The notes beneath the pieces are model-generated. The model saw nothing but the letters and a program-made list of their open reading frames with translations. It was not told the DNA's origin and searched no databases. Of a stretch of DNA of 64,000 nucleotides, positions 11,821 to 24,900 are shown piece by piece. Numbering within the stretch: position 1 is the stretch's first letter; each line of letters begins with the position of its first letter. Position numbers and translations under genes: made by a program. Source of the DNA: Eumeta japonica (lineage: Eukaryota > Arthropoda > Insecta > Lepidoptera > Psychidae); NCBI GenBank assembly GCA_005406025.1, contig BGZK01000491.1:310001-374000 (forward strand), written 5' to 3'.

Positions 11821-12337
11821 TTGACGTGACAACGTCTTATAAATTGGTTTGCCGGGTGACACTTCAAGAAACTGCGTTACGCTCCGCTCACGTTATGCGC
11901 TCACAATGAGAGCGAGTGAGAGGCACGCGTCCCTTCCACTCGGGCATGGTTAGCCCGCCTAAGAGCGAGAGAGACAGACATAAAAAGTGAAAGGCACGCG
12001 TCCCTTCCACTCAGATAGGAACAAGTTAAGTAGTAAACGCTGTTTCATTGTACGCAAATGTATTGCAAGTTATTGTATGTATATTTGTATATAAATACGT
12101 ATGTATGTGTAAAGGTAAAAATAAAATTTTGTTATATGAAATTCAGTGCGAGATTCTTTGTATAAATTAATGTTTTAAATATAATTTTGTATAAATAAAT
12201 GTTTTAAATTGTTACTATTATTTCATCCTTCTTCCTACTATACGAATGAATATTCACATTAAAATGATTTCACCACTCAAAGTCGTTGTCACGTAAAACT
12301 TTCGCCCGTATATCGACTTTACAGGCAACCAATTTTT
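11821..12337 (+). mobile_element. unclassified 0.5 kb element, copy 1
   Basis: It shares its start (TTGACGTGACAACGTCTTA), a long central block from about 12050 to the end, and its end (TTTACAGGCAACCAATTTTT) with 38720-39193. Near each end an inverted motif occurs: TGACGTGACAACGTC on the left and TACGTGACAACGAC read inward from the right. A second motif, AAATTGGTTTGCC, lies just inside the left copy, and its partner AAATTGGTTGCC lies at the outermost right end, so the order of the two motifs is swapped. This copy also repeats AGGCACGCGTCCCTTCCACT twice internally, at about 11931 and 11991. It has no coding capacity and is therefore non-autonomous. Confidence 0.75.
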
Positions 12338-12937
12338 ATTGCAATAAGTATATCTGAGAAACTCAATCCAAAACTAAGAAAAATGTTAGAGAAGTTTCTT
12401 AATTATTATTGACTACAACATTTGTAAAACAAAACAAAAATAACAATATTTTTTTGCTATCAACTTACTATACAACTGATTATGTATTAATTTTGATATT
12501 GTCAGCATTACTTTTTGTACGAATGTGACAGATAAGTCAGAATTTATTAATAATGCTGTAGAGTGTATTTTAATGTAAATCCACCACGATTTCTACTTGA
12601 CTTGGTGCGTTACGTCCGTGTAAGAGCGAAATTGATTAATTAGTACGCTACCTTTTAAGGCGGTTATTGCTTCAGTCAAGAGACTAGGCTCACGGTTACC
12701 TTGTTCATCTGTTGTTGTTCTACGTAATTTATATGTACAATGGTACCTTATGTTCTTTAATACCGATGTTCTGTGATTATTGTGCTGTGATTATTTAAAA
12801 AAAAAAATAGAAATTTGATTATGAATGCTCGTTTTTTGATTAAAACATAATAAAACGAAATTAATGTTAGATTATTTGTAATGCTGTGTTAGAATTTCTT
12901 AAAGTTTAACGTGTATTCTTATTTATTACAAATAAAA
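12338..12937 (+). promoter_or_regulatory. INTS5 upstream region and 5' UTR
   Basis: This 600-bp interval precedes the INTS5 start and must hold its promoter and 5' UTR. No unambiguous TATA or initiator can be singled out. A relatively less AT-rich patch lies at about 12600-12720. Confidence 0.35.
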
Positions 12938-15900
12938 ATGGGTACCTCTAAGACTGCATCTAGCTTATCAAGTGATCTAAATAGTTTTATATACGGATTG
13001 TCGAGAAGAAACTTTCAAATTTCTCCTGAATTGACAAAAACTGGACTATCTTTACTAAAAACTTTTCCAGCGGCAAGAGATGCTGTATTAGAATATTTTT
13101 CTATGGTTTTTCATGAGGCCTTAAATGTTGCTGTTCAACCTGATTTTGAGGTATTTTGATCGATTCTATCTTTTTTTTTTTGTAATGAAATGGAAGTCAT
13201 AATCAGCTGGAGTGATGTCATGTAGTTTAATAATATGACATTTCACCTGATAAATATTTTTTTGAATTTGTAGTAATAAATAACTTATAGTTTTTATTTT
13301 TTTTTATTACAACTTCAAATTATTTTAACCCTTCAATACTTCACTATTTGAACATGCGTCATCTCTTATAAGACAATATATGGGTCCAGTATCTTTCTAC
13401 AAAGAATATAGTTTAGATTAACAGTAAGGACATAGATGGGCGTAGGTTCTTATCCTGCACTTCTCCCTCAGGAGATGAATGAAATTACTGACCTTAAAAG
13501 CTAATACCCATAAGAAAAAACTACATATATAGTGACTGACTTATGGGCTCCTCATTCGCTCCACTTTTTTTGTCACACTGTTACCAGAGAACCGGAACCT
13601 AATTTGGTTATGTTTTAATGGTTTTTTTGTATTGACTTTTGAGTATGATACACAACTCAAGAACGATTTCAGGCTATAAGGTTCATTGTGATCTATAAAT
13701 ATAATTAAGCTTTGAGATGGGATTTAACTTCCTTTGCTCACTGTATTAAGTCACTAGATAATTGTAGATTTAAAATAATGGAAAACGTAAAAGTTTTAAA
13801 TGTAGTCCAATTATGTCACATGCTCTGTGCTTCAGAAAGCACAGTATGCCGTTGGTCCTGGACTATCTGCATTGATAAGGTAATGTACATTAGCAGTACC
13901 CAACCTGCACTAGGCTAGTGTACTGGGTTTAAGGTCCAATAGCCTCAATTTTAGATGGAAAGATTGTGGAAGGGTATGTCTCGGCAGTGAGATGATTAAA
14001 CCTGATACAACAAATGTAAACTAAACATAATATGTAGAGCACACTGAAAATATTTGGAAAGAATGACTAAAAATTATTATGAATGGCTAAAAATGTTTCT
14101 CAAAATGTTAGCATAAATGCATTTTTTCATATGTTTAACCAATTTTAAAAACATTTATGCTACTCCTCTCTTGTGACCTCGGAAACATGTTTATCATACT
14201 CTTCGATAGCTTTTTCTGGTGAGGAAAATCGTTGACCGCATAATTGTTTCTTAATTGTTGAGGACGAAAAAAGGCATAAGGTGCCAGGTTGCGACTGTAT
14301 ACACAATTGCTTATAAGTTCTATATTTTTCTCCTTCAAAAATTTGTTTATTTGTTTGGCTGTGTGAGAATTAGCATTTATCATGGCACAAGATGATACTA
14401 CATTTACAGTTATTTTTATAAAGTTTTCAATAACTTCCGGCTAACAAATGGTCATGTACCAATCAGTTCATGGTACAACAATTCTCTGATGCAACAGTAG
14501 CTGTATATCTTTTATTAAAAAAAGAAGCAATCATCTGCTTAGAGGCACTTCGCTCATCCGTCACTGGTTGGTTTCAGCTCATCTAGATAGACCAATACGA
14601 TCGATTGCTGCTTTGTTTAGGAATCATAGCAATAAATCTATGTTTCGTCACCTGTTACTATGTCCCACACCAAAATTGTTGCCCCTTCCTTGAATTTGGT
14701 AAGCTTGGCATTGCACAAAATTATGTGGTCTATTTTATGAGCCTCAATGTGTGAGATTCACCACGAACACAGCTTTTTCATTTCCAAATGTTTGTGTGGG
14801 ACTGATTTTATTTGACTCATGTTTATGCCTAAGCATGCCTGAATCTCATGGTAAGTCACATGTTTATCTGTTTCAATCATACGATGCACAGCATCATCAT
14901 TTTTATTGTTCACAGCTGTGGAAGGGCGACCGTCACGAAATTCGTTAGATATTGAATGACCACACTACAAACCAATTATAAATAGTTGTCTTGCATGGTG
15001 CTTCATCGCCAAAAGCAGTTCAAAGCAGAGTGAGGCTCTGCTGAGCTCTCAAGTTACATTTAAAATCGTAGAAAATCATATTATTAAAATTTTCACCTCT
15101 TTCACAATCCATATAGATGAAGGCAATTTTTAAAATGACACCACAATGTATAAACAATTGACATTTAGATGAATCAAACTGTATTCTACAGTCACGGGTG
15201 TTTAAACCTTGTTTATGTAAATGGTCAGTTCCAGAAATGGTGCGCCCTACGTAAATATAAGTAATTTAAGTGCAACTTGCAATTAAAAAACAGATGGTTT
15301 GATAAGTTTATTTCGTGTTCTTAGTTACATATTAGAAAATACACTGTTTTTGTTCATAATTGTTAGGTAAGGAACAGATTTAAGTTTAAATAAATAAGTA
15401 ATTTTACATTTTAATTTCTAGAGTGATGTAGCATCTAGTCCATCATTGGAAGCTGTTAGTATGATCGGACCAGATTTATGTGCTTTAGGAGAATCATGGG
15501 CACCGTTTGTGGCTCCTTGGTGTATATCATTATTAAAAGATATTGCTACTAATAAATCGAATTTTTCAAGTAAGTATTTATTTTTAAGCTTTTTGCTTTA
15601 AGCTTTATTTTTTTTATTGAAAAATACATGTTATCTTAAAACAATATGACTTTTTTTTTAGATTCTACTCTTCAAAATTCAGATCCCATAAGGGTGCTGT
15701 TAGATATTGCAACACAAAACCTTACTTTATTGAAAGCAGATGAGCGTGCAAAATGCATTGACATGTTATTAGGTAAGGGTTTATTTTTTTTGTTATGTCT
15801 GTGCTTGTATTTCTTATCAGGATTAAATTAATTCTGATGCCAATATTTATTTTACAAGTGACTTTTCGTAAAAAAGTGAGTTTAAAAAGAGATTTTGGCT

Positions 15901-18900
15901 GAGGCAATAATAATTATTACAAGGAAGATTGAAAATACTGCCAAACTAAATGTTTATTATATAGTTTTTTGTTGGCTTTAAATTATTTTTACTTCATCTT
16001 TTATTACTAATTCAAATTTTTTTATGTCACATATTTACAGAATGTTCCCATTTAGTTTGTGATTTGTAGACATTTTCATTGATTATTGTGCAAAACAATT
16101 TTTTTCAGGTTGTAGCCAGTGTGATTGGGTTATTGGACATTTGGGTCGTGTAGAGCCATCATTAGTTGTTCCACGTGCCTTACAGCTTGGTTTAGAAAGT
16201 CCTCAGCATGGAATCGAGCACGCTGTTGCTATCGTCAGTCATTTGCCTCCGACACATTCACAACATATACGTGAGGCTTTGACTTATATGTTCCATGTGA
16301 GATTTTTCAATATATCTTTTATCTACACTATTTTTTTAAATTCATGTATTATGTGATAGAGACAAAGTGTAGTAGCTCAAAGGAAAAAAAAAATGTATTA
16401 TGTAACCCATATGAAAGCTAAAACACTGAAAAAAAACATGAGTATGTATATAGAAAGTAAGAGACAAAAACTGGAAATCGTCACTTTTAAGGAAGCATGA
16501 TTAATGCCCATGAGTTTTTACTTATTGAACATATTTGGCAAATAAATGTATAATGTCTTCTTCTGATACTATAGGACTTAATGTAGTTGCTATGCTATTG
16601 ATGGTACTAGTGGGCTTAACATAACATACTCAATAATAGATGGTACTATGTGACATTGTAACATGAAACCAGGTGTAGGTAAATTAAAATATTATGTATC
16701 TAAAGATATATTATTAACAATGAACATTAGCAACCCATTTCTATAGGAATTTATAATATTCCTATAACAAATTTGAAAGATGTCGAGTGAAGCTTGGTTG
16801 TCCAGGTATATTGTGGAATAACCTTGTTTTGCTCATATTGTGTACAGTAATTTTATGTATTCATCTGATATTTAATAAACTTGTTGTAGTACTTTAAATC
16901 AGACTCTTAATCTCTACGCTGACTTAATAATTTATGTTTTCATTCTTTAACAAATGATATGTGAAGAATTGTTTTATTTATAGCATTAGAAGGATTGAAG
17001 AAATTATTGTTCAATAAATTATGAAAGTATCAATAGTTGAAAGATTTCATCCTTTTAAAGCGATATGATATTTTGCGAACACTACACTGGAGCAAACAAG
17101 ACAGTATTGTTTAACCACACAGTACAGTGTTAGTAAAGATCCATAAATATTGTTACTTCATTGTTACAGGAAGCTCTAAAAGATGACAACAAGATGGATA
17201 AGAAGCGTGATATAATACCATATCTCCTCAGCTTGGCATCAAAATCAGACACTGTCTTGAAGGCTCTTACACAGAATATTGAAGAGATATGTAAGTTTCA
17301 AGACAGTATGCAGAATATCCATATATCATATGGGTTATGAACGTATTTTAAAAATTTCCTATGACAAAGTTAAATCTAAATTATTTTATGTATTATATAT
17401 ACAATATTGTTATGAACTATGCTTATAAATGAAAAAAAAAATAATAACATAATAACTTCCTCATAAAAATATAGAATAATTCCCTATTCTCTATTTAAGA
17501 AGCAATATATGGTTATTTTGAAATGCGTAAGTAGGTGTTTACGACTTTGTGCATTTTGATTGGTTGGAATGTTTCAGCATTATAATAAACATTACAGTGG
17601 AATCTCAATAACTCAAATGTCTAGAGAAATGGAAAAAAATTCAAGTTAACGAGTTTTTGACTTAACAAGAACTTCGAAATACAAATGACTGTGTCGACAA
17701 GGAACAAAGATAACGTTCACAGCTGTGTTACTTAGAAAGTTTCATGAGTGTATTCATTCATTGCACGTGTACAAGACAATAACAATGGATTAGAAGCCCC
17801 GAACCTGAACATTCATTTTGGAATTTATTGCTATTATTTTGGGGAATTCCAAATAACACGTCATTCTATCTTACCAACTACACTTGTGGAGTCTCCTTTT
17901 TGAAATTCGAGTTATAGAGTATAAATATGTCTTATCAATACTTTGTAGGGAAATAACATTTTGTTCGAGTTACAAAGTCTAAATAATTTGAGATACCGCA
18001 TATTTAGGGGTTCATCGGAAGGGAATGGCAATTTTTTTCGACTTACTGAGGATTTCGACTTAACGAAGTTCGAGTTATTGGGATTCCACTGTATTTCTTT
18101 ACTTTAGATGTGACATATTTTACCACCTGAGAACATTCTAAACTATCGCGTAGGGTGTATATACCAGAGTTTGAACACAAACGAGTTAGTTTTCTTTTGG
18201 AGTCGGTTCACTTTTTATTGTTTCCTAATCCTCAAACTCCGATAATGTTATTAATAAACATTAATCGTAACAATGTTAGGTTAGGTTGGATTAATTACAT
18301 AAGTTTTATGGTAGTCACTAACTTAAGAAATACTGCTTTTCAGTGACAGATGGTGTAGTGGAGCGTCTAATACAAATTAGTCCACTCATGAGGAACATAC
18401 CTTCATGGGAAGGAGTTGGACCATCTTCTCTTGTGGCGCTCTTGATCAGGGCAGACATAAAAACATTTATGTTATTATTAAGGCATGCCAAACGTAATAT
18501 TTTCTGCAGACAATTACTTGGTGAGTCATTAATTGTAAATTATAATATATCTTATGTTAATTTCATATTTTTAAATTATATAATTTAAAATGATTTAGAT
18601 TTTTGTAATTAAAATTTATTTCTCAAAGGTTAGGTTAGGTTGTTATTTCACAAATTAAGCTTTTTTTCCCAATCAGATCCAATACGTGTTACTGTTCTGA
18701 ATAAAGTATATATATCTTAAGGCTTCTTTGTTTTATCTGCTCTGGGTGTCATTTCGCTGTTCGATATCACCCAGCAATGTTAAATTTATAGAGAATTAAG
18801 ATTTAGCTCAGGGCACCGCCGGTGTGGACATCAAAAGAATACTTTCATTTTTTGTAACGACTGATCACTCTATCAATTATAATCCTGATGCTTTTTCTTT

Positions 18901-21900
18901 TCATTTCAGTCCTGACTTATTTTTGGAGTTTACTCTTTAAGAATCGATTTTCATATAAGGCGCCCGGTATGAGAAAATTTGAGGAGTAAAATCTACTGAT
19001 GAATCCGCGTTACATTTTTGGTGCGCAACTTATTGGCGCACCTTTCACTTTTCAATCGCGTGTATGTGTATACTTGTATACTTGTTTGTATACTTGTGTA
19101 TAGCCAACCCAGCGAGGCAGCTGACGCATATATTGTGTGTATACCTATATATATTATAAAAGTATACTGTTCAACGTTTACAAATGATATATATATATAG
19201 TGTATCAGTTATACAATTCTAATACGGATCGACGGATCGTCACCACTGTTTTGTTTGTGTTTTAAAATGTTCTTTTACAATGTAAATATTTATTATTAAC
19301 ATTTGATTTATTACTATAATTATTAATAATTACTATTATATTCGTGAATTTTTATATGCATTATTATTATATTTGGTGAAGTGCATTTGATATAAACTAT
19401 GGAAGAAAGTGATGTAGATAATAATGCTGGAATATCAAATGAACACGTGGTTGCTCCGTAGGTTATAATTTTTCAAGGTTATTATATTAATTTATTTAAT
19501 GAATTATTATAACGTAAATAATTTTAATTAATAATAAGACAATATTATCAAAATAATTTTAAATACTTCTTGATAATATTTTTATAATTTTAATTACAAT
19601 AAATCTTCGTCTTTTTACTTAAAATTAAAAATACAAAATAATTGTAGATAGGTTAAAAAATTTCTTCTTTAATGGTTTTTCTTAAATTATTGGTAAAAAC
19701 AAAAATTTATTCAAAATACTTTCCATAATATTTTAATAATTGTAGATAGGCTAAAAAAATTTTATCTTAATCATTTTTCTAAATTTTTAGTCAAAACGAA
19801 ATTTTTCAGTTAAATAAACTCTTTTTGCGTCTGTTTAGACAATCGTACTTAAGGAGTAAACTCCAGTCGTGCGTCGGAGCTGACACACAATTTTTTTGTT
19901 TCCGATTCCAGCCCTATGTAGATTTTGGTTCTGTTCAAAATATACAAAATTCACCTGCGGCACCACCCATGTGAACATATAACAAATCCTTTCTTCTTTT
20001 ATATTGATAATGTTATCAAACATGATCTTAATCTTCATCCCCTCCTCAATTCCATTCTAGAAGAACTCATATTCTTATACCGCATATGCTATAAAATTTC
20101 AGCTAATTTTGTTCAGCTGCTAAAGCATGATTGCAAACATACAAACTTTCATATCCATAATATTAATAGGATTTGTTTTTTTAAGGAATACACTGTTATT
20201 TTCTCATAAATGAAACATCAAGTGCGACAAAGGAACATGGTTGTTATGTTTCCTTGTCAGTCTTAAGGATTTATATTGTTAATGTTTAATAGTATAAACT
20301 CACATCTATTTCCTAGAAGGGTAGGCAGAGACTATTATAGATTTCCACGTGGTACAATCTTTGCATATCTCTCTTACTTCACTGATATCCATCAGTCTTT
20401 ATCATCATTTAATATTTAATAATTTTATTATATTACATAAATGAGAGTCCTTTGATTTCCTTGTTTTCAACAAACATTAAATACAGTAAATGAATAAAAA
20501 TAAAACAGTAAACCCTGCTGTTTCACTTGTACAGATTGTAGTTTCAGTAGTTATTTTTTAATTATAATGCAATAAATATTCCTGATTTGAAAGAAATGTA
20601 ATCTATTTCATTTTTTGTGCTTGTCAGAGTATTTACTACAGAAATTGGAGTATGAATGCTTGTTTCCTGAAAAGAAGATTCCTTTATTGAGCAGTGCAGC
20701 TGATGACATAGGAATGGTGAGAGAAGCAGTACTCACTGGAAACCAGTTGCAACAATATTCATTAGCCAGGATATTAGTACTAGTCAGTAAGTATTAAATT
20801 TTTCATTCCATACAATGTGTGATTCCTAGGGTCCAAACATCCAAACAAAAGAAAACGAAAGGAAAAAAGAAACACTCATAGAATCACTTTGTTGCCCATC
20901 TGTTCATTTCGCCTGTCAAACCCTTCCTTTTCCTGAACTGATAGAGATATGAAGTTGAAATTAATTAAGTCTATGGTGCCTTGGAGATGAAAAATATTCA
21001 AATTTCTAAGTTAATATCTTGATATTTGCCAATACACTCATCAAAACCTATAGAGTACCATTTATTTCTCTAGATTTATAGAATATGGCAGAAAGCAAGG
21101 TCTCAATAGTAATAAATGAAAAATCTTTAAATTGTTAATTTGTAATTATATAAAAAGTATTTCTTTGCATTTATACATTCACATTCAGGCAAATAAAAAA
21201 TCTTAAAATTATTAATTTATAGTTATATAAAAGTATTTCTTTGTATTTACACACTCACTTGCAGTAGAAATATAGTCGATGTATGGTAGAAATTTTTTAA
21301 AGTCTCATTATGAATTTTGATGTTTTTCAAAATTCGCAAAGTTTTTTCAAAATATATTTTAAAAATAAACCATTATGAGTCTCGGTATTTTCGGGGCAGA
21401 TATCTTGCCAGTATCGGTATCAAGAACAAACAAAATTGTTGAGACTCGATTGATGAAATATCTACACATATCATTAAGTTTGTTTGGAACCCTCAGGTCA
21501 CAAGTCTATTCATGCTTGTCCTATTTTTTAAATTGTAACATTCTTTTTTAAAATTAAATTTATGTTAAAATAATCTAAGTATTTATATGTTTAATAGAAA
21601 TTCAGTACTTTTAGAAAGGTAGATATACTGTGCTAGTTTTTATAAAACTTAATATATATCAGTTACTTAATAAGAATGTTGTATCAATTTTTAGGTGCAA
21701 ATAAAAATTATTAATTGTTTCAGGTCATCAATTGCCAACAGAGTTTGTAAGCACAATAAGTTATTTAATACAGTATTCTCGCGAAGATATTACGTTGGCT
21801 CTATTAGTTAGAATAATTTCAAGCACAATAACAATGCATACACCGAATGACTCCTCAGACATTAATTTAGATTCTGAGAGATTCCAAAATTTCATCAATA

Positions 21901-24900
21901 TGGGAGTCGAGAACGCCCTAAGAGATTCTATGAAATCTGATTTGATGATAAAGGATTGTTTTATCGGCGGGAGTCCACCTGAGGATCAAAAAACTTATTT
22001 ACATCATTTCTGTTTAAATATGGTTAAACTGTTGAGGTAAGTGCGAATATTGAGAATTATTGTGTTATGTTTTGCTATACATAAAACAATAGTTCTGATA
22101 ATTTATATGAAATATTATATTATTTGTTCAATATCATGGTCGACAATCGGTCTTTATCTATTTGTGTAGGTGGGAAAATTCAAACAAAGTGTCGCATCTC
22201 CGTAATCGTCCAATATCGAAGGCATGTGAAGCGAACCTCTTCAAACTTGGTTGTGCTTTCAATGATACAATATCTCTATTGAGGGTTACGAAACCGTGCA
22301 CGATGTCATCTTTGCCGGAAATGCCGACGTGTCATGCCATCGCCGACATGTTGGACCGCGTCGACATGTCAGGGGCTAAGGCGCCGCCTCCTAGCGTGGA
22401 GGCCGTAATGAAAGTTGTTCAAGCCTCCGTTAAGTATTTCTTTAGGTGTCTACATGAGAAAGGTTAGTTTCTAGAATTTTCTAACTTGATAATAAATAGT
22501 TCCAATAAAGAATCTTTAACCTGTTGAACTCGTAAGATAGATTTTTTATACTTCTATTTGATTGTTTTAAAAAGTCATGCCTGCATATAAACATGTATGA
22601 ATGCACCTATGCGTGTCTGTACTGTATCATATTTATAAACATACCACATAAGGCATTTTCTTTGTGTGCAAATGTTTTCATTAAGTTACCTATTTCAACT
22701 CAAAACTGTCATTTAATAATAGACTATTCATCATGTATATATATTTTTATTTATATTAGAACAGTATGAAATATGTATCACTTTAAAGAGTGTCATGTTA
22801 TAACTGATGAACAAAATTTAATGGTGAAACAGCTTAAGATGTCTATATTATATATTTATACACAAAAAAAAAAAACAATAAGACTTGTTTTTATGGGTCA
22901 AATTCATTAGATAATAGTAAATATTTTCTTATATAAAACATATAAAAAAAACTTGGTTTTCAATGACCATGGCTTTGGAATGATTTTTATTATTAAGGTT
23001 CTACATCCCAAATATTTAGGCTATCGTAACAAAATAAAGCTATAGGTCATTGGGTCAATTAACCAATTAAGTAAAATGATTAGAAAGAGTGTTCATTACT
23101 TATAGTCTTTATTTTAATTTGTTCAGTTTTAAAATTTTAAAGTCAGTCCAAAATTCGCTGTATATGCTATGTTGTATTATAGCTTTTTTATGTACCAGGT
23201 ATATGAAAAGCAAAAATAGAGAAATTTTTAGATTTTCCCATTAAGCTTCAAGTTGGTGCACATTATTCCTGTTCTTTGACTTATACTTGTTACTATTTGC
23301 TGATTTGATGATAAAGGAACATTAATGTCAAGTGCATATTTTATATTTTTTGTAATGTTTGGTGACAGTTATAATTGACAAAGCACAACAGGTTTTATTT
23401 ACGTATGGACTTCTTATGGTGTTTTTGTTTTTATAAAATGTAATACGTAATATGTTATTATAATAATAATAATGACTTAGGTAAATAAAACTTCCTAAAG
23501 TGATTTTATATTGTTATAGCTATCAGTTAATACTTGACTCAAAAAAAAAAGCTAAGTAAGATACCTAATTACACCTACATAATAATGTTTTATTTATTAT
23601 TTAAAAAATCAAAAATCATTGTGGGATGTATTTGATATAGTTATGGCTAATGAATAATTTTGCAATGTATGTTCTTACACAGACGATTTAACAAAAATTC
23701 AAGGCACACAAACAGCATGTCGCTTACTTCGTAAGCTATGCCTCCACAGCAAGTTGGCAAGAGCTATCGCCCTAAGAGAACTTCTGGAAACAGCAATGTT
23801 TCGAGAAGAAGAGGTTTTTGGTAGCAAACCTGTTCTGGCAGCACAAGGAGCTCAGGAATGGGGCAAGGATGACTTGTTGATACATTTGAATCAGAAACAT
23901 GTAAGTTGTATTGTGTAATATGTTTTGATTTATTTAAGAGGAACAAAAAAATATATAGTAGCTTTAAAGGTAGTTTTGTTATTTTGTAGCCATACTATAG
24001 TTTTTAAATGAGGAACAAAATGCAAAGTGAAAGTTTGTTCAGATAAAATTTTCTTCAGATAAATCTGCTGTCAAGTGTTGTCCCTGATATATTTGTACCT
24101 TACATGTTTCTTTTTAATAGAATGTTGTTCTGAAAACTATAACTTATAATAAAACCTTTACACAACAACACAACTAAAGATGTATCATGTACAAGAAACT
24201 TCTTGAAATAGGTAAAAAATCTCACCTTGAAACAATGGCAATTTTTTTCATACATACATATGAAATTTGAGATTTACAATTGAGATTTGTTGTATATGTT
24301 GATCGCTAAGTTTAAAAAATTATTATCGTTTGGAAATAAACATATTGTGCTATAAATAATACATATTCATTAAAAAAAAAAATTGAATTTGATAGTTTAT
24401 TAATTAATGTGTCCACTTAGTGATATAGTTGTTTAAAACTCAAATCGAACTTTTAAATAATTTTGATTAATAAAAATAAATATAATTTCCTTTACAGGGC
24501 CCAATAACACAACTGACACAGAGTCATACATCTGTGTTTCACGCTGGCATCATAGGCAAAGGCGTGAGAAAAGAAGCATCAACAGACACAGATTCTATTC
24601 CACTTATTCTTACCACAAATATAGAACTATTGATGGGTGCACTCATGTCTTGCATGGTAAGACTTACTCTAATTGTATTTTAATCCAAAAATTTATATGA
24701 TTGTGCATTATAAATATATACTATAACTGAAAATGTGGTTATAAAGAGTTGAATAACTTCTGTGGATATTAAAAAGAGTATAGTTTTTATGAGACTAGTA
24801 GGATTAAAAGAGACATCTTAATTTTTTTTTAAATACAATTATGGCATTATTGTGAGCTATAAATGTTGTTTAGATAAATCAATATATATTAAAATTTGCT

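Noticed and set aside
12911..12937. Earlier start for INTS5 at 12911
   Set aside because: That codon is GTG; the first ATG in a good context is 12938, giving MGTSKTASS.
14751..14948. 65-codon plus-strand open frame in INTS5 intron 1
   Set aside because: Antisense of the decayed mariner transposase on the minus strand.
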